Shown: one piece after another, positions 13,453-21,788 of the stretch
Layout: each line of letters begins with the position of its first letter
Numbering within the stretch: position 1 is the stretch's first letter
From: Methanothrix harundinacea
GTDB taxonomy: Archaea > Halobacteriota > Methanosarcinia > Methanotrichales > Methanotrichaceae
Length of the DNA stretch: 28,720 nucleotides
NCBI GenBank assembly: GCA_002502785.1
Contig: DAQG01000095.1
Span: forward strand, 1 to 28,720
Reading direction: 5' to 3'
Made by a program: the position numbers and the translations under genes
The notes under the pieces: model-generated
What the model was told of the DNA's origin: nothing
Seen by the model: only the letters and a program-made list of their open reading frames with translations
The model's database searches: none

Positions 13453-14850
13453 ATGACCCAAACGCCAAAAATGGCTGTCGGGATTGACGACATCGCAGTT
13501 CACGTGCCGAAGCTCTTCATATCGACCCTGGACGAGTTCGCGAGAGCGAGGGGGATCGAGCCTGCGAAGCTCGCCCGGGGCATCGGCGTCGAGAGGATGG
13601 CGGTCCCCGACGCCCACGAGGACGCGGCAACGATGGCCGCATCTTCGGCCCTCGAACTGATGCAGAAAAACGATCTTTTGCCCGAAGAGGTCGGCAGGAT
13701 CTACATAGGGACCGAGTCTGGCGTCGATGAGGCGAAGGCGATCGGGACCTACGTCATTGGGATGCTGGAGCGAGTTTACGGCCCCGGATCGTTCCAGGAG
13801 TGCTCGACCGTCGAGTTCAAGTCGGCCTGCATAGCCACGACCCACGCCCTCGAGAACGTCGCGTACTGGCTGAAGGCGGAGGAGGACGAGAACGATTTCG
13901 GCGGCTCCGACTGCGGGTCTTGCCAAAGCCGTGGTCATGTTGGAATCGTCATAGCGACGGACGTTGCCAGATACGAGTTGAACTCCCCGGGCGAGTACAC
14001 CCAGGGTGCAGGCTCCGTCGCCCTCCTGGTCAAGAGAGATCCGAGGCTTTTGGCCCTCGACCCCTCCGTGGGGATCTTCACCAGGGACGAGAACGACTTT
14101 TTCAGGCCCATCGGGATGAAGTGCGCGGTGGTGAACGGCAAGTACAGCAACCTATGCTACCTGGCAGCGATGGACGGCGCCTTTTACTCCTACAAGAAGA
14201 GGGCTCTTGGCCGGGGGATGATCCGCCTTGATGCCGGAGAATGTACAACTGACCATCTCTCTCACATCATATTCCACATTCCATATCCCCGGATGGCGGA
14301 ATACGCAGCAGCCTCTATATTCAGGCGGGAGTGGAAGGATCTGCCCAGGTGGCAAGAGGTCGAGGAGGAGATCGGACCGGAGCCGAGGGCTGAGGAGTAT
14401 GAAGGCCAGAAAGAGTACCTCTCAGCCGAGGGAGATTACAAGAGAAGGTTCTCAAAGTCGTCAAAGTTTTTGGAGGCCTACGGGAAGAAGGTCAAACCCT
14501 CGACCCTCATATCGTCATCGGTCGGAAACATCTATACCGGCTCGATATACCTGGGCCTGGCGAGCCTTTTGGAGCAGTCCCTCCTGGCTCCGGGTGAGAG
14601 GGTGGGCCTCGGCTCTTACGGGAGCGGCTGCTCTGCGACCTTCTTCTCTGGAACGGTCCAGGCTGGGGTCGAGTCGATGCCCAAGGGAATCCTCCTCAAG
14701 AAGCTCGATGAAAGGGTCGAGATCAGCCTCGAAGACTACCGGCTCCTTCACGAAGGCGAGCGGCCCGATAGTGTGATCCGCCCGTCGGGAGAGTTCGGCC
14801 TAATCGAGATCGATCAGGACGGATATCGACGCTACGATTTCGTAGGCTGA
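13453..14850 (+). CDS. Hydroxymethylglutaryl-CoA synthase, bacterial/eukaryotic (MvaS) type
   Basis: This enzyme condenses acetyl-CoA with acetoacetyl-CoA to HMG-CoA, the first committed step toward mevalonate and archaeal isoprenoid lipids. The catalytic triad is visible: E88 in IGTESGVDEAKA, the acyl-accepting C126 in FKSACIATTHAL and H275 in FHIPYPRM. Further matches to Staphylococcus MvaS are IATDVARYELNSPGEYTQGA, DFFRPIG and VGNIYTGSIYLGLASLLEQS. At 465 residues it is much longer than the roughly 350-residue archaeal synthase. Two insertions stand out: a Cys-rich loop EEDENDFGGSDCGSCQSRGH (143-162) and a charged segment around 300-340. The ATG at 13453 has GAGGAG at good spacing. It stands alone, without thiolase or DUF35 partner. 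Lateral origin of this form is inference. Confidence 0.9.
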   Translation: MTQTPKMAVGIDDIAVHVPKLFISTLDEFARARGIEPAKLARGIGVERMAVPDAHEDAATMAASSALELMQKNDLLPEEVGRIYIGTESGVDEAKAIGTYVIGMLERVYGPGSFQECSTVEFKSACIATTHALENVAYWLKAEEDENDFGGSDCGSCQSRGHVGIVIATDVARYELNSPGEYTQGAGSVALLVKRDPRLLALDPSVGIFTRDENDFFRPIGMKCAVVNGKYSNLCYLAAMDGAFYSYKKRALGRGMIRLDAGECTTDHLSHIIFHIPYPRMAEYAAASIFRREWKDLPRWQEVEEEIGPEPRAEEYEGQKEYLSAEGDYKRRFSKSSKFLEAYGKKVKPSTLISSSVGNIYTGSIYLGLASLLEQSLLAPGERVGLGSYGSGCSATFFSGTVQAGVESMPKGILLKKLDERVEISLEDYRLLHEGERPDSVIRPSGEFGLIEIDQDGYRRYDFVG

Positions 14851-14926
14851 GGCCGGTGGCAGTAAGCGGCAAAACTCAAATATTTGATATAGGTTGACGA
14901 CCATCTGAGATCCTGAGGAAGGAATA

Positions 14927-15547
14927 ATGGCCATATCATCCACCTCTTCGGATAGACGCCAGTTGGTCCTTGCCGTCCTGATCGTGATAGCCGGCCTAGC
15001 GATCTTCGTCTGGACCATCTTTTCCGGCATCTCTGGGATTGGCGATATTCTAGTCCAGACGACGGCGCCGGGAACGACCGACCTCGACCTTCAAGAAGCT
15101 GGCGATTACACCATATTTTACGAGAATCTGAGCGTCATCGACAATCGATTTTACTCGACGGGGGAGACGGTCCCCTCGGGGCTGGAGATTGAGGTGGTGG
15201 ACACTTCATCAGGCGAAAAGGTGGATCTCCGTGCTCCGGTGGGAAGCTCCACTTACAACATCAACGGCCGTTCGGGCATGTCCATCATGGCCTTCAGCAT
15301 TGATCATGCCGGCGTCTACAGGATGACGACTCGGTACTCGCCAGGAAGAAAGGGGCCAGAGGTGGTCCTGGCGGTCGGCCACGACTTCATGGGTAAGATG
15401 ATATCGGTGATGGTGATCTCCTCTGCTGCCTTCTTCGGATCGATCATAATTGCAGCCGCCATTTTGATCTCGGCCCAGAGAAAGAGGGAGAGGGAGGAAG
15501 AACGGCTGCGAGAGGAAGAACGCCTCCTCAGGGGTCGGGCGAGCTAA
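14927..15547 (+). CDS. Membrane protein with two helices around an outward beta domain
   Basis: No family is recognised. The 206-residue protein has an N-terminal helix at about 12-34 (LVLAVLIVIAGLAIFVWTIF), a beta-rich middle domain of about 115 residues (GDYTIFYENLSV, YNINGRSGMSIMAFSID, GVYRMTTRYSPG), a second helix at about 160-183 and a highly charged Arg/Glu C-terminal tail (residues about 186-206) likely in the cytoplasm and helical. The layout resembles the exported protein at 11374-12402 (beta domain, then helices). The ATG at 14927 has GAGGAAGG about seven bases upstream, and a TATA-like ATATTTGATATA lies near 14880. Confidence 0.7.
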   Translation: MAISSTSSDRRQLVLAVLIVIAGLAIFVWTIFSGISGIGDILVQTTAPGTTDLDLQEAGDYTIFYENLSVIDNRFYSTGETVPSGLEIEVVDTSSGEKVDLRAPVGSSTYNINGRSGMSIMAFSIDHAGVYRMTTRYSPGRKGPEVVLAVGHDFMGKMISVMVISSAAFFGSIIIAAAILISAQRKREREEERLREEERLLRGRAS

Positions 15548-15549
15548 GG

Positions 15550-15579
15550 TGCTGGTTTCAACTCACTCAATAACCAGCA
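15550..15579 (+). terminator. Inverted repeat between membrane protein and cobaltochelatase genes
   Basis: TGCTGGTT (15550-15557) pairs with AACCAGCA (15572-15579) around a 14-base loop just after the stop at 15547. A second short pairing, ACTCA with TGAGT, interlaces with it. There is no T-run, so it may be a leader structure of the next gene rather than a terminator. Confidence 0.3.
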
Positions 15580-15620
15580 ATGAGTCACCCCGAGATTTTG
15601 AGGATAGGAGGTTTTAAGAC

Positions 15621-16472
15621 TTGAATACCCAGGAATCGCCAGCACTCATCCTGGTGGCATATGGAAGCCTCGACCCCGAGGCCAGGAACACCTACAAGAA
15701 GATCAGAACCGCCTACAAACGCGAGTATCCGGGGTCGAAGGTCGTGATCGCCTTCACCGCCGATTTCATCAGGCGTAAGCTCGCGCAAGACGAGGGGATC
15801 TACTTTCACAACCCATTGACGGCTCTGGCGGAGCTCCACGACGAGGGCCATTCCGATGTGGTCGTCCAGTCGCTCCACGTGGCCCCAGCGTCCGAGTTTC
15901 ACCAGGTAGCAGGCCTCATCTCGTCCCTCAAGGGAGTTAGAGGAAAGTTCGGATTTCGCAATCTTGAGATGGGTTTGCCGCTTCTCGCATCCGGCCGGGA
16001 TTTTGGTGCGGTATCAAAAGCCCTGGTCCCGGAGTTCGACAGGGTCACCATCGATGGCGAGACCAAACACAGTCTTCGAGACCCATATGAGACAGCCATC
16101 GTCCTGATGGGTCACGGGACCGAACATCCCGCAGACTCCGTCTACACCAGGATGGCGAAAGTCCTGGAAATCGACCACAAGAACGTCTTTTTGGGGACCA
16201 TCGACGGTTTTCCGGGGCTGGATGAGGCTCTTCTGGGTGTGAGAGGGGCGGGCGTTGCCAAAGTGAGGCTAATACCATTTCTGGTGGTGGCCGGAGGCCA
16301 CGCCCTGAACGAGATGGCCGGAAACGGCCCAGCCTCCTGGAAGAACGCCTTTGAAAAAGCTGGCTTCGAGGTCGAGCTCCACCTCCGGGGGATGGGCGAA
16401 AACCCCCAGATGGTGGATGTCTTCATAGAGCACACCAGAAAGGCCATCAAGAGATTCCGACAGGCCGAATGA
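15621..16472 (+). CDS. cbiK: Sirohydrochlorin cobaltochelatase, CbiK type
   Basis: CbiK inserts Co2+ into sirohydrochlorin (or its oxidised form factor II) in anaerobic cobalamin biosynthesis; methanogens need corrinoids for methyl transfer. The 283-residue sequence follows Salmonella CbiK closely: AFTADFIRRKLAQDEGI, VQSLHVAPASEF (H86), the metal ligand H165 in VLMGHGTEHPAD and H227 in LVVAGGHALNEMAG, then a GMGENPQMVDVFIEH end. It is the two-domain class II chelatase form, not the small CbiX form of about 130 residues common in archaea. The start is a TTG at 15621 with GGAGG nine bases upstream. No other cob/cbi gene is adjacent and no signal peptide is present, so a cytoplasmic enzyme is expected. 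Confidence 0.92.
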   Translation: MNTQESPALILVAYGSLDPEARNTYKKIRTAYKREYPGSKVVIAFTADFIRRKLAQDEGIYFHNPLTALAELHDEGHSDVVVQSLHVAPASEFHQVAGLISSLKGVRGKFGFRNLEMGLPLLASGRDFGAVSKALVPEFDRVTIDGETKHSLRDPYETAIVLMGHGTEHPADSVYTRMAKVLEIDHKNVFLGTIDGFPGLDEALLGVRGAGVAKVRLIPFLVVAGGHALNEMAGNGPASWKNAFEKAGFEVELHLRGMGENPQMVDVFIEHTRKAIKRFRQAE

Positions 16473-17011
16473 TAACTCAAGGAGACGGCTTTGCCCTTGC
16501 GATCATGGACGACCTCTTCTGACGGCATACCGACGAGCTTTGCGGTCTTTGCGCCCAATTGCGTCACAAGACCGCGCAAGAACGCCCTCATCCTTCCCAA
16601 CAAGACCCAATTTGCCAGAATAAAATAAAATGCTACCGTAAATCTAATCGTTCATGCTGAACTGATTTTTTTGGAGACCTCGCAGCCAAATTGTAAACGA
16701 TTAATCACAAAGTATATCTCGGCGAGGGTCAATTGCAGAGCCAATGTGTACTGGTTTTGAGAAAATCGCTATCAGGAATGATGTTGAGGGTTGATAGAGT
16801 TGATCCTGAATTTTGGGATGACGCATCTGTCCAGAGACCGAAAGACTTGGAACCATCAGAAGAAAAACTGGAGATCAGGATTAAAGCCATTTTATTTTTC
16901 TTGATAATGCGTCAGGTATCGAATCGACGGATACGTTAATGTCGGATCAGATAGAATGAGATTGCAGAGACCCGAACTTGAGATCGGGACAAATGGCAGA
17001 AGGATTTGGAG
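16473..17011. other. Non-coding region upstream of the Nuo-like operon
   Basis: About 540 bases with an AT-rich middle. An 8-bp inverted repeat TAATCGTT (16645-16652) / AACGATTA (16696-16703) lies far upstream of the operon. A TTTTATTTTT run near 16888-16898 is the best TATA candidate and would give a leader of about 90 bases. A 68-codon frame at 16733-16939 starts with TTG, lacks a ribosome binding site and has no recognisable content. Confidence 0.4.
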
Positions 17012-17470
17012 ATGGAGCACAAAATAAGAGAGATGGTGCGAGACGCTGACGGGAGCCGCGGAGAGCTGATACCCCTTCTACAGAAAGTCCAGTCCGAGTT
17101 CGGCTACATCTCTCAGGAGGCTGTGGAGGCGATAGCCGAGGAGATGAGTCTCTCCGAGAGCCGGATCTACGGCGTTGCCACCTTTTACTCGGAGTTTCGG
17201 CTCCAGCGGCCCGGCGAGCACAGGGTAAAGGTCTGTATGGGCACCTCCTGCTACCTCCGGGGTGGAAAGGTCCTGATGGAAAGGACTGTCCAGACTCTGG
17301 GCATCAGACCGGGCGAGACGACCCCCGACGGGAAGTTCAGCCTTGAGAGGGTGGCATGCGTCGGCTGCTGCGCGAGATCGCCGGTCGTCGTCGTCGACGA
17401 CGAGGTTCACGCCAAGGTGTCCTCCTCGAAGCTAGACAGGATCGTGAAAAACCTGGGTGGTGAGTCATGA
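17012..17470 (+). CDS. NuoE/HydC-like thioredoxin-fold [2Fe-2S] subunit
   Basis: A 152-residue protein of the complex I 24-kDa subunit family. An N-terminal helical part (LIPLLQKVQSEFGYIS, IYGVATFYSEF) precedes a thioredoxin-like domain binding one [2Fe-2S] cluster through C75, C80, C116 and C120 (CMGTSC and CVGCC). These subunits pair with a NuoF-type flavoprotein to move electrons to or from NAD(P)H. I chose the ATG at 17012, which has AAGGA seven bases upstream, over an in-frame TTG two codons earlier. The stop overlaps the next start by four bases (17467-17470), so the NuoF-like partner is co-translated. First gene of a four-gene operon. Confidence 0.92.
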   Translation: MEHKIREMVRDADGSRGELIPLLQKVQSEFGYISQEAVEAIAEEMSLSESRIYGVATFYSEFRLQRPGEHRVKVCMGTSCYLRGGKVLMERTVQTLGIRPGETTPDGKFSLERVACVGCCARSPVVVVDDEVHAKVSSSKLDRIVKNLGGES

Positions 17471-19389
17471 AGCGGATCGACGGCCCCGAGGACCTGAAGG
17501 CGGCGAGCGAGGGGGCGAAAGCTGCCTGGAACGAGCTGATCTACGGCGATCAGCCTCTGGTATGCATAGGCAGGGCCTCTTGCGGCGTATCCGCCAAGGC
17601 CTGCGTCACCCAAAGATCCATCCAGGAAGAGCTGGCCGACCGGGGCGCGAAACCCGTCGTCATGAAGGCGGGCTGTCTTGGCTTCTGCTATGCCGAGTCC
17701 CTAGTCTACCTCAAAAAGCCGGGAGGGCCTCTAATCTGCTACAAAAGGGTCACCCCAGAAGCGGGTCCAGACCTCGCAGATAGGGTCTTTTTCAAGGACG
17801 ACCTTTGCCCCGAGCAGGCCCTGGGGACGATGGCCGGCGAGAGCAAAGAGGTCCCTCCGATCTGGAGCCATCCAATGCTCAAGCCTCAGGTGAGGATCGC
17901 CCTTCGAAACTGTGGCATCATCGATCCTGGGGCGATCGACCACTACATCGCCCGCGGCGGCTACAACGCCCTGGCAAAAGCCCTCGACTCAAAGCCCGAG
18001 GAGGTGATCGAGGAGGTGAAAAGGTCCGGCCTCCGGGGACGGGGCGGAGCAGGTTTTCCGACGGGGCTCAAGTGGGAGTTTTGCAGGAGATCACCGGGCG
18101 AAGAGAAGTACCTGATCTGCAACGCCGACGAGGGCGATCCCGGCGCCTTCATGGACCGGGCAATCCTGGAGGGAGACCCCCACTCGGTTATCGAGGGCAT
18201 GCTGATCGCTGCCTGGGCCCTGGGAGCCACTCATGGTTACATCTACTGCCGGGCTGAGTACCCTCTGGCCCTCGAGAGGATCGACGTCGCCCTAGCTCAG
18301 ACCCGAGAGATGGGGCTCCTTGGCCGAAACGTCCTCGGGACTGGATTCGACTTCGACATTGAGGTGAAAGAGGGGGCGGGGGCCTTCGTCTGTGGCGAGG
18401 AGACGGCCCTCATGGCCTCCATCGAGGGTAGACGGGGGATGCCGAGGGCAAGGCCGCCCTACCCCGCCAATGCTGGCCTCTGGAAGATGCCCACCAACAT
18501 CAACAACGTCGAAACCCTGGCGGACCTTGCGCCGATCATCGAAAACGGCGGCCAGTGGTACGCCTCCTTCGGAACCGAGAAGAGCAGGGGCACCAAGACC
18601 CTGGCCTTGGCGGGCGCCGTCAGGAGGACGGGGCTTGTGGAGGTGCCGATGGGGATGACCCTTAGTAAAGTGGTCTTCGATATCGGCGGAGGCATGTCGG
18701 GGGAGCGTCCCTGCAAAGGCGTCCTCACCGGAGGGCCATCTGGCGGCTGCATCCCAGCATCGCTCCTCGACGTCACCGTCGACTACGAGTCTTTGACCGC
18801 GGCGGGCTCCATCGTCGGGTCGGGGAGCATGATCGTGATCGACGAGGGGACGTGTATCGTCGACCTCGCCCGGTTCTTCTTGTCCTTCACCCAAAGGGAA
18901 TCCTGCGGAAAGTGCACCCCCTGCAGGATCGGGACAAAAATGATGCTCGACATCCTGGAGGGGACGACCAGGGGCGAGACCTCGATGAAAGATCTCGATC
19001 GGTTGGAGAGGCTGGCGGGGATCGTGAAGGACGGGTCTCTCTGCGGCCTTGGAGCCACGGCACCAAATCCTGTCCTGACCACCCTTCGATACTTCAGAAA
19101 CGAGTACGAGGAACACATCAAAGATCAAAGTTGCCGGGCCCTCGTCTGCAACAACCTCGTCACCTTCGATATCGATCCAGATCGATGCTCCGGCTGCGGG
19201 ATCTGCGCCAAGAACTGTCCCGTCGAGGCGATATCGGGCGAATCAAAGAAGCCGCACGAGGTCGACCAAGAGAGTTGCATTCGGTGCGGCCTCTGCCTCG
19301 CCCTCTGTCCCGAAAAGTTCAGGGCCGTCATCAAGAGACCCGGCGGAGGATCGAGGGTCGAAAGGGTCCGCGCGTTGGAGGCGAGATGA
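17467..19389 (+). CDS. NuoF/HydB-like FMN, NAD(P)H-binding iron-sulfur subunit
   Basis: A 640-residue flavoprotein with the extended layout of HydB/HndC-type subunits. In order: a thioredoxin-like [2Fe-2S] domain (C33, C46 or C39, C70, C74); the FMN/NAD(H) core with GRGGAGFPTG (191-200), NADEGDPGAFMD (219-230) and EGAGAFVCGEETALMASIEG (302-321); the [4Fe-4S] site C480, C483, C486, C526; extra cysteines C556 and C561; and a C-terminal two-cluster ferredoxin domain (C574-C584, C604-C614). In NADH-dependent hydrogenases and the related Bfu family this subunit, with its NuoE partner, is the proposed electron-bifurcation core. The start ATG overlaps the NuoE-like stop by four bases; its stop overlaps the next gene (ATGATG over TGA). 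NAD versus NADP preference cannot be read. Confidence 0.93.
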   Translation: MKRIDGPEDLKAASEGAKAAWNELIYGDQPLVCIGRASCGVSAKACVTQRSIQEELADRGAKPVVMKAGCLGFCYAESLVYLKKPGGPLICYKRVTPEAGPDLADRVFFKDDLCPEQALGTMAGESKEVPPIWSHPMLKPQVRIALRNCGIIDPGAIDHYIARGGYNALAKALDSKPEEVIEEVKRSGLRGRGGAGFPTGLKWEFCRRSPGEEKYLICNADEGDPGAFMDRAILEGDPHSVIEGMLIAAWALGATHGYIYCRAEYPLALERIDVALAQTREMGLLGRNVLGTGFDFDIEVKEGAGAFVCGEETALMASIEGRRGMPRARPPYPANAGLWKMPTNINNVETLADLAPIIENGGQWYASFGTEKSRGTKTLALAGAVRRTGLVEVPMGMTLSKVVFDIGGGMSGERPCKGVLTGGPSGGCIPASLLDVTVDYESLTAAGSIVGSGSMIVIDEGTCIVDLARFFLSFTQRESCGKCTPCRIGTKMMLDILEGTTRGETSMKDLDRLERLAGIVKDGSLCGLGATAPNPVLTTLRYFRNEYEEHIKDQSCRALVCNNLVTFDIDPDRCSGCGICAKNCPVEAISGESKKPHEVDQESCIRCGLCLALCPEKFRAVIKRPGGGSRVERVRALEAR

Positions 19390-21788
19390 TGGAAAAGATC
19401 AGGCTCCAGGTGGACGGGGTCGACCTGGAGGTGGAGCCGGGGACCACCGTCAAGGAGGCGGCGGAGATGGCGGGGGTTAAGATTCCAGCCCTGTGCAGCC
19501 ATCCGAAGCTCGCGCCCTACGGAGCATGCAGGCTCTGCCTCGTCAAGATCGATGGTATGAGAGGCTACCCATCCTCCTGCACCACTCCGGCGGCCGAGGG
19601 TATGAAGGTCACTACCCTCGACCCGGAGCTTCAGGAGCTGAGGCGCGGGATCCTCGAGATGCTCCTGTCGGATCACCCGAACGTCTGCATATCCTGCGAG
19701 AGGGAGGGCGACTGCGACGAGATCAGAGCCGCCCTTAGGAAGGCCCCCCAGCCGACGGGGTGCAGGTACTGTCCCAAGGACGGAAGGTGTGAGCTTCAGG
19801 AGGCCGTCGACCTCATTGGCGTCGATAAAGATATGATCCTCCCCTTCGAGCCGGAGAAGCCCGACTTTAAAAGCCCCTTTTTCGACCGCGACCCGAACCT
19901 CTGCATCCTCTGCGGAAGGTGCGTTCGGATCTGTGACGAGATCAGGGGCGTTGGAGCCCTATCCTTCGTCGATAGGGGCAGGAACTCGATGGTGGCGACG
20001 GCCTTCAACAAACCTCTCGAAGAGCTCGGCTGCAGGTTCTGCGGGGCCTGTGTCGACGCTTGCCCCACGGGGTCTCTCATCGAGAGGGCAAATAAGTGGG
20101 CCGGACCTCCTGAAAGGATCGTGACCACCACATGTCCCTACTGCAGCATGGGGTGTGAGATTGGGCTTGGGGAGAGGGAGGACGAGCTATTGAGGGTGAG
20201 GCCCGCCGAGGGGTCCCAGCTCTGCGTCAGGGGCAGATTCGGCCTCGACTTTGTGAGCGACCCCCGCCGGTTGAATCGACCCCAGGTCAGAAAAGGCGGA
20301 AAGCTCGTAGAGAAGAGCTGGGACGAGGCCCTCGATATCGCGGCGGACCGTCTCAAGGATTTCAGAGGCCGAAAGTTTGCACTCGTCGCATCGCCGAGCT
20401 GCACTAACGAGACCCTGTACCTTCTCAAGCGGTTCGCAGAGGAGGTGATGGACTCCGAGAACGTTCTGGTCTTCGACCCTGCCGTCCCGGCGCCCTCCTG
20501 GGCAGAGGACGTCTCCCTGGAGGATGTCAGAGCTGCAAGGTCGATTCTCGTGGTGGGCGATCCCGGCGAGACTCATCCCGCCCTGGAGCTCGCCGTCAGG
20601 TCGGCGGTGAAGGGGGGCGCAGACCTCCTCGTCATTAGCCCCTTCTTCTCTTCCCTCGCCTCTAAATCGGCATTTTGGATCAGGCCCAAGCCGGGGACCG
20701 AGAGCATCGTTCTGACGGGGCTGGCGAGGCCGGTCATCGAAAGAGGGCTTCAGAAGGAATCGGCAGATCGAGCGGAAAACCTCAGCACTTTCATCGCTCA
20801 AATCAGAGAGATCGATCTCGACGAGGCCGCGAAGATCTCAGGCGTATCGAAAGAGGAGATGGTGAAGGCGGACGAGGTTTTGGCCGAGAATGAACCGATC
20901 ATCCTGGTCGCGGGCCTGTCCCAGGAGACTATGGACGCCGCATCAAACCTCTCTCTCCTTCTTGGCCGGAGGATTATTGCGCCGGGGGTTCACGCCAACT
21001 CCAGGGGAGCCTCCGACCTTCTGCCTGTGGCGGGAGACGTTCAAGACCTGATGCGGGCGGGGGAGGTTGAGGCCGCCTACATCGTGGGCGCGAAGATCCC
21101 CGAGGAGCTTTTGTCGAGTCTCAAGTTTCTGGTGGTACAGGACCTCTTCCTGGAGGGGTTCGAGGACGAGGCCGACGTCGTACTTCCTGCGGCGAGCTTC
21201 GCCGAGTCGGACGGCTGCTTCACAAGTTTCGATGGGAGACGCCGCCAGCTGATGAGGGCGGTTTCGGCCCGGGGCGGATCAAAGCCCGACTGGAGGATCG
21301 TAGCGGAATTGGCCAAGAAGATGGGCGGCGAGAATTTCGATTATGAGAGGGCTGAGGAGGTCGGGGCGGAGATCGACCGGCACCTCGGTGATCGGAAACG
21401 TCCGGAGCCGCGATTCGTTTTGCCCTGCCTTTCAGAGCCGACGAGAGCTGACGATGACCGACCCCTCTTGCTGGTGGCAAGGCCATGGCTCTATCATTTT
21501 GGAACCGGCATCAGGACCGGAAAGGTGCCGGACCTTCGCCGCCTGACGAAGGATGAGGTCGTCGAGATGAATCCTGCGGACCTCTCGGCTCTGGGCGTCC
21601 TTTCGGGAGAGAAAGTCGTCTTGGATTCGGACAGGGGCAGAATCGTCGTGACGGTGAAGGCTGATCGGCGAGTTCCGGCGGGGACCGTCCATGCCCGCGC
21701 GACAGCGGGCATGGATGCTCTTCTGCCAGAGGTTTTTCCTGGCCAGATCAGAACCTGTGCTGTGAGGGTGGTGAGATCGGATGTATGA
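19386..21788 (+). CDS. NuoG/FdhA-like iron-sulfur subunit with a degenerate molybdopterin domain
   Basis: An 800-residue protein. Its N-terminus follows NuoG/HydA/FdhA: a [2Fe-2S] domain (C37, C48, C51, C65), a His-Cys [4Fe-4S] site (H97, C101, C104, C110), an additional CRYCPKDGRC group (C126, C129, C135) and two ferredoxin clusters (C173-C183, C216-C226). From residue 250 the [4Fe-4S] site of molybdopterin oxidoreductases follows (C250, C253, C257, C280), then an oxidoreductase fold ending in a typical dinucleotide-binding C-terminal domain (RTGKVPDLRRLTKDEVVEMN). The loop that carries the Sec/Cys and His of formate dehydrogenases is absent (FDPAVPAPSW stands there), so formate oxidation is unlikely. 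Start is ATG 19386 or 19389, both after GGAGG; the second has better spacing. It overlaps the next gene by eight bases. Probably the electron-wiring scaffold of the complex. Confidence 0.88.
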   Translation: MMEKIRLQVDGVDLEVEPGTTVKEAAEMAGVKIPALCSHPKLAPYGACRLCLVKIDGMRGYPSSCTTPAAEGMKVTTLDPELQELRRGILEMLLSDHPNVCISCEREGDCDEIRAALRKAPQPTGCRYCPKDGRCELQEAVDLIGVDKDMILPFEPEKPDFKSPFFDRDPNLCILCGRCVRICDEIRGVGALSFVDRGRNSMVATAFNKPLEELGCRFCGACVDACPTGSLIERANKWAGPPERIVTTTCPYCSMGCEIGLGEREDELLRVRPAEGSQLCVRGRFGLDFVSDPRRLNRPQVRKGGKLVEKSWDEALDIAADRLKDFRGRKFALVASPSCTNETLYLLKRFAEEVMDSENVLVFDPAVPAPSWAEDVSLEDVRAARSILVVGDPGETHPALELAVRSAVKGGADLLVISPFFSSLASKSAFWIRPKPGTESIVLTGLARPVIERGLQKESADRAENLSTFIAQIREIDLDEAAKISGVSKEEMVKADEVLAENEPIILVAGLSQETMDAASNLSLLLGRRIIAPGVHANSRGASDLLPVAGDVQDLMRAGEVEAAYIVGAKIPEELLSSLKFLVVQDLFLEGFEDEADVVLPAASFAESDGCFTSFDGRRRQLMRAVSARGGSKPDWRIVAELAKKMGGENFDYERAEEVGAEIDRHLGDRKRPEPRFVLPCLSEPTRADDDRPLLLVARPWLYHFGTGIRTGKVPDLRRLTKDEVVEMNPADLSALGVLSGEKVVLDSDRGRIVVTVKADRRVPAGTVHARATAGMDALLPEVFPGQIRTCAVRVVRSDV

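Noticed and set aside
16142..16603. 153-codon minus-strand frame with a protein-like beginning over 16473-16603
   Set aside because: Most of it is antisense to cbiK. The non-overlapping 43 residues have no recognised family or ribosome binding site.
16733..16939. 68-codon TTG-started frame upstream of the Nuo-like operon
   Set aside because: No ribosome binding site, no family similarity, and a composition typical of the AT-rich non-coding leader.
18852..19385. Upstream extension of the NuoG-like reading frame by about 178 codons
   Set aside because: It overlaps the NuoF-like gene out of frame, has arginine-rich shadow composition, and the true start ATGATG with GGAGG is at 19386-19391.
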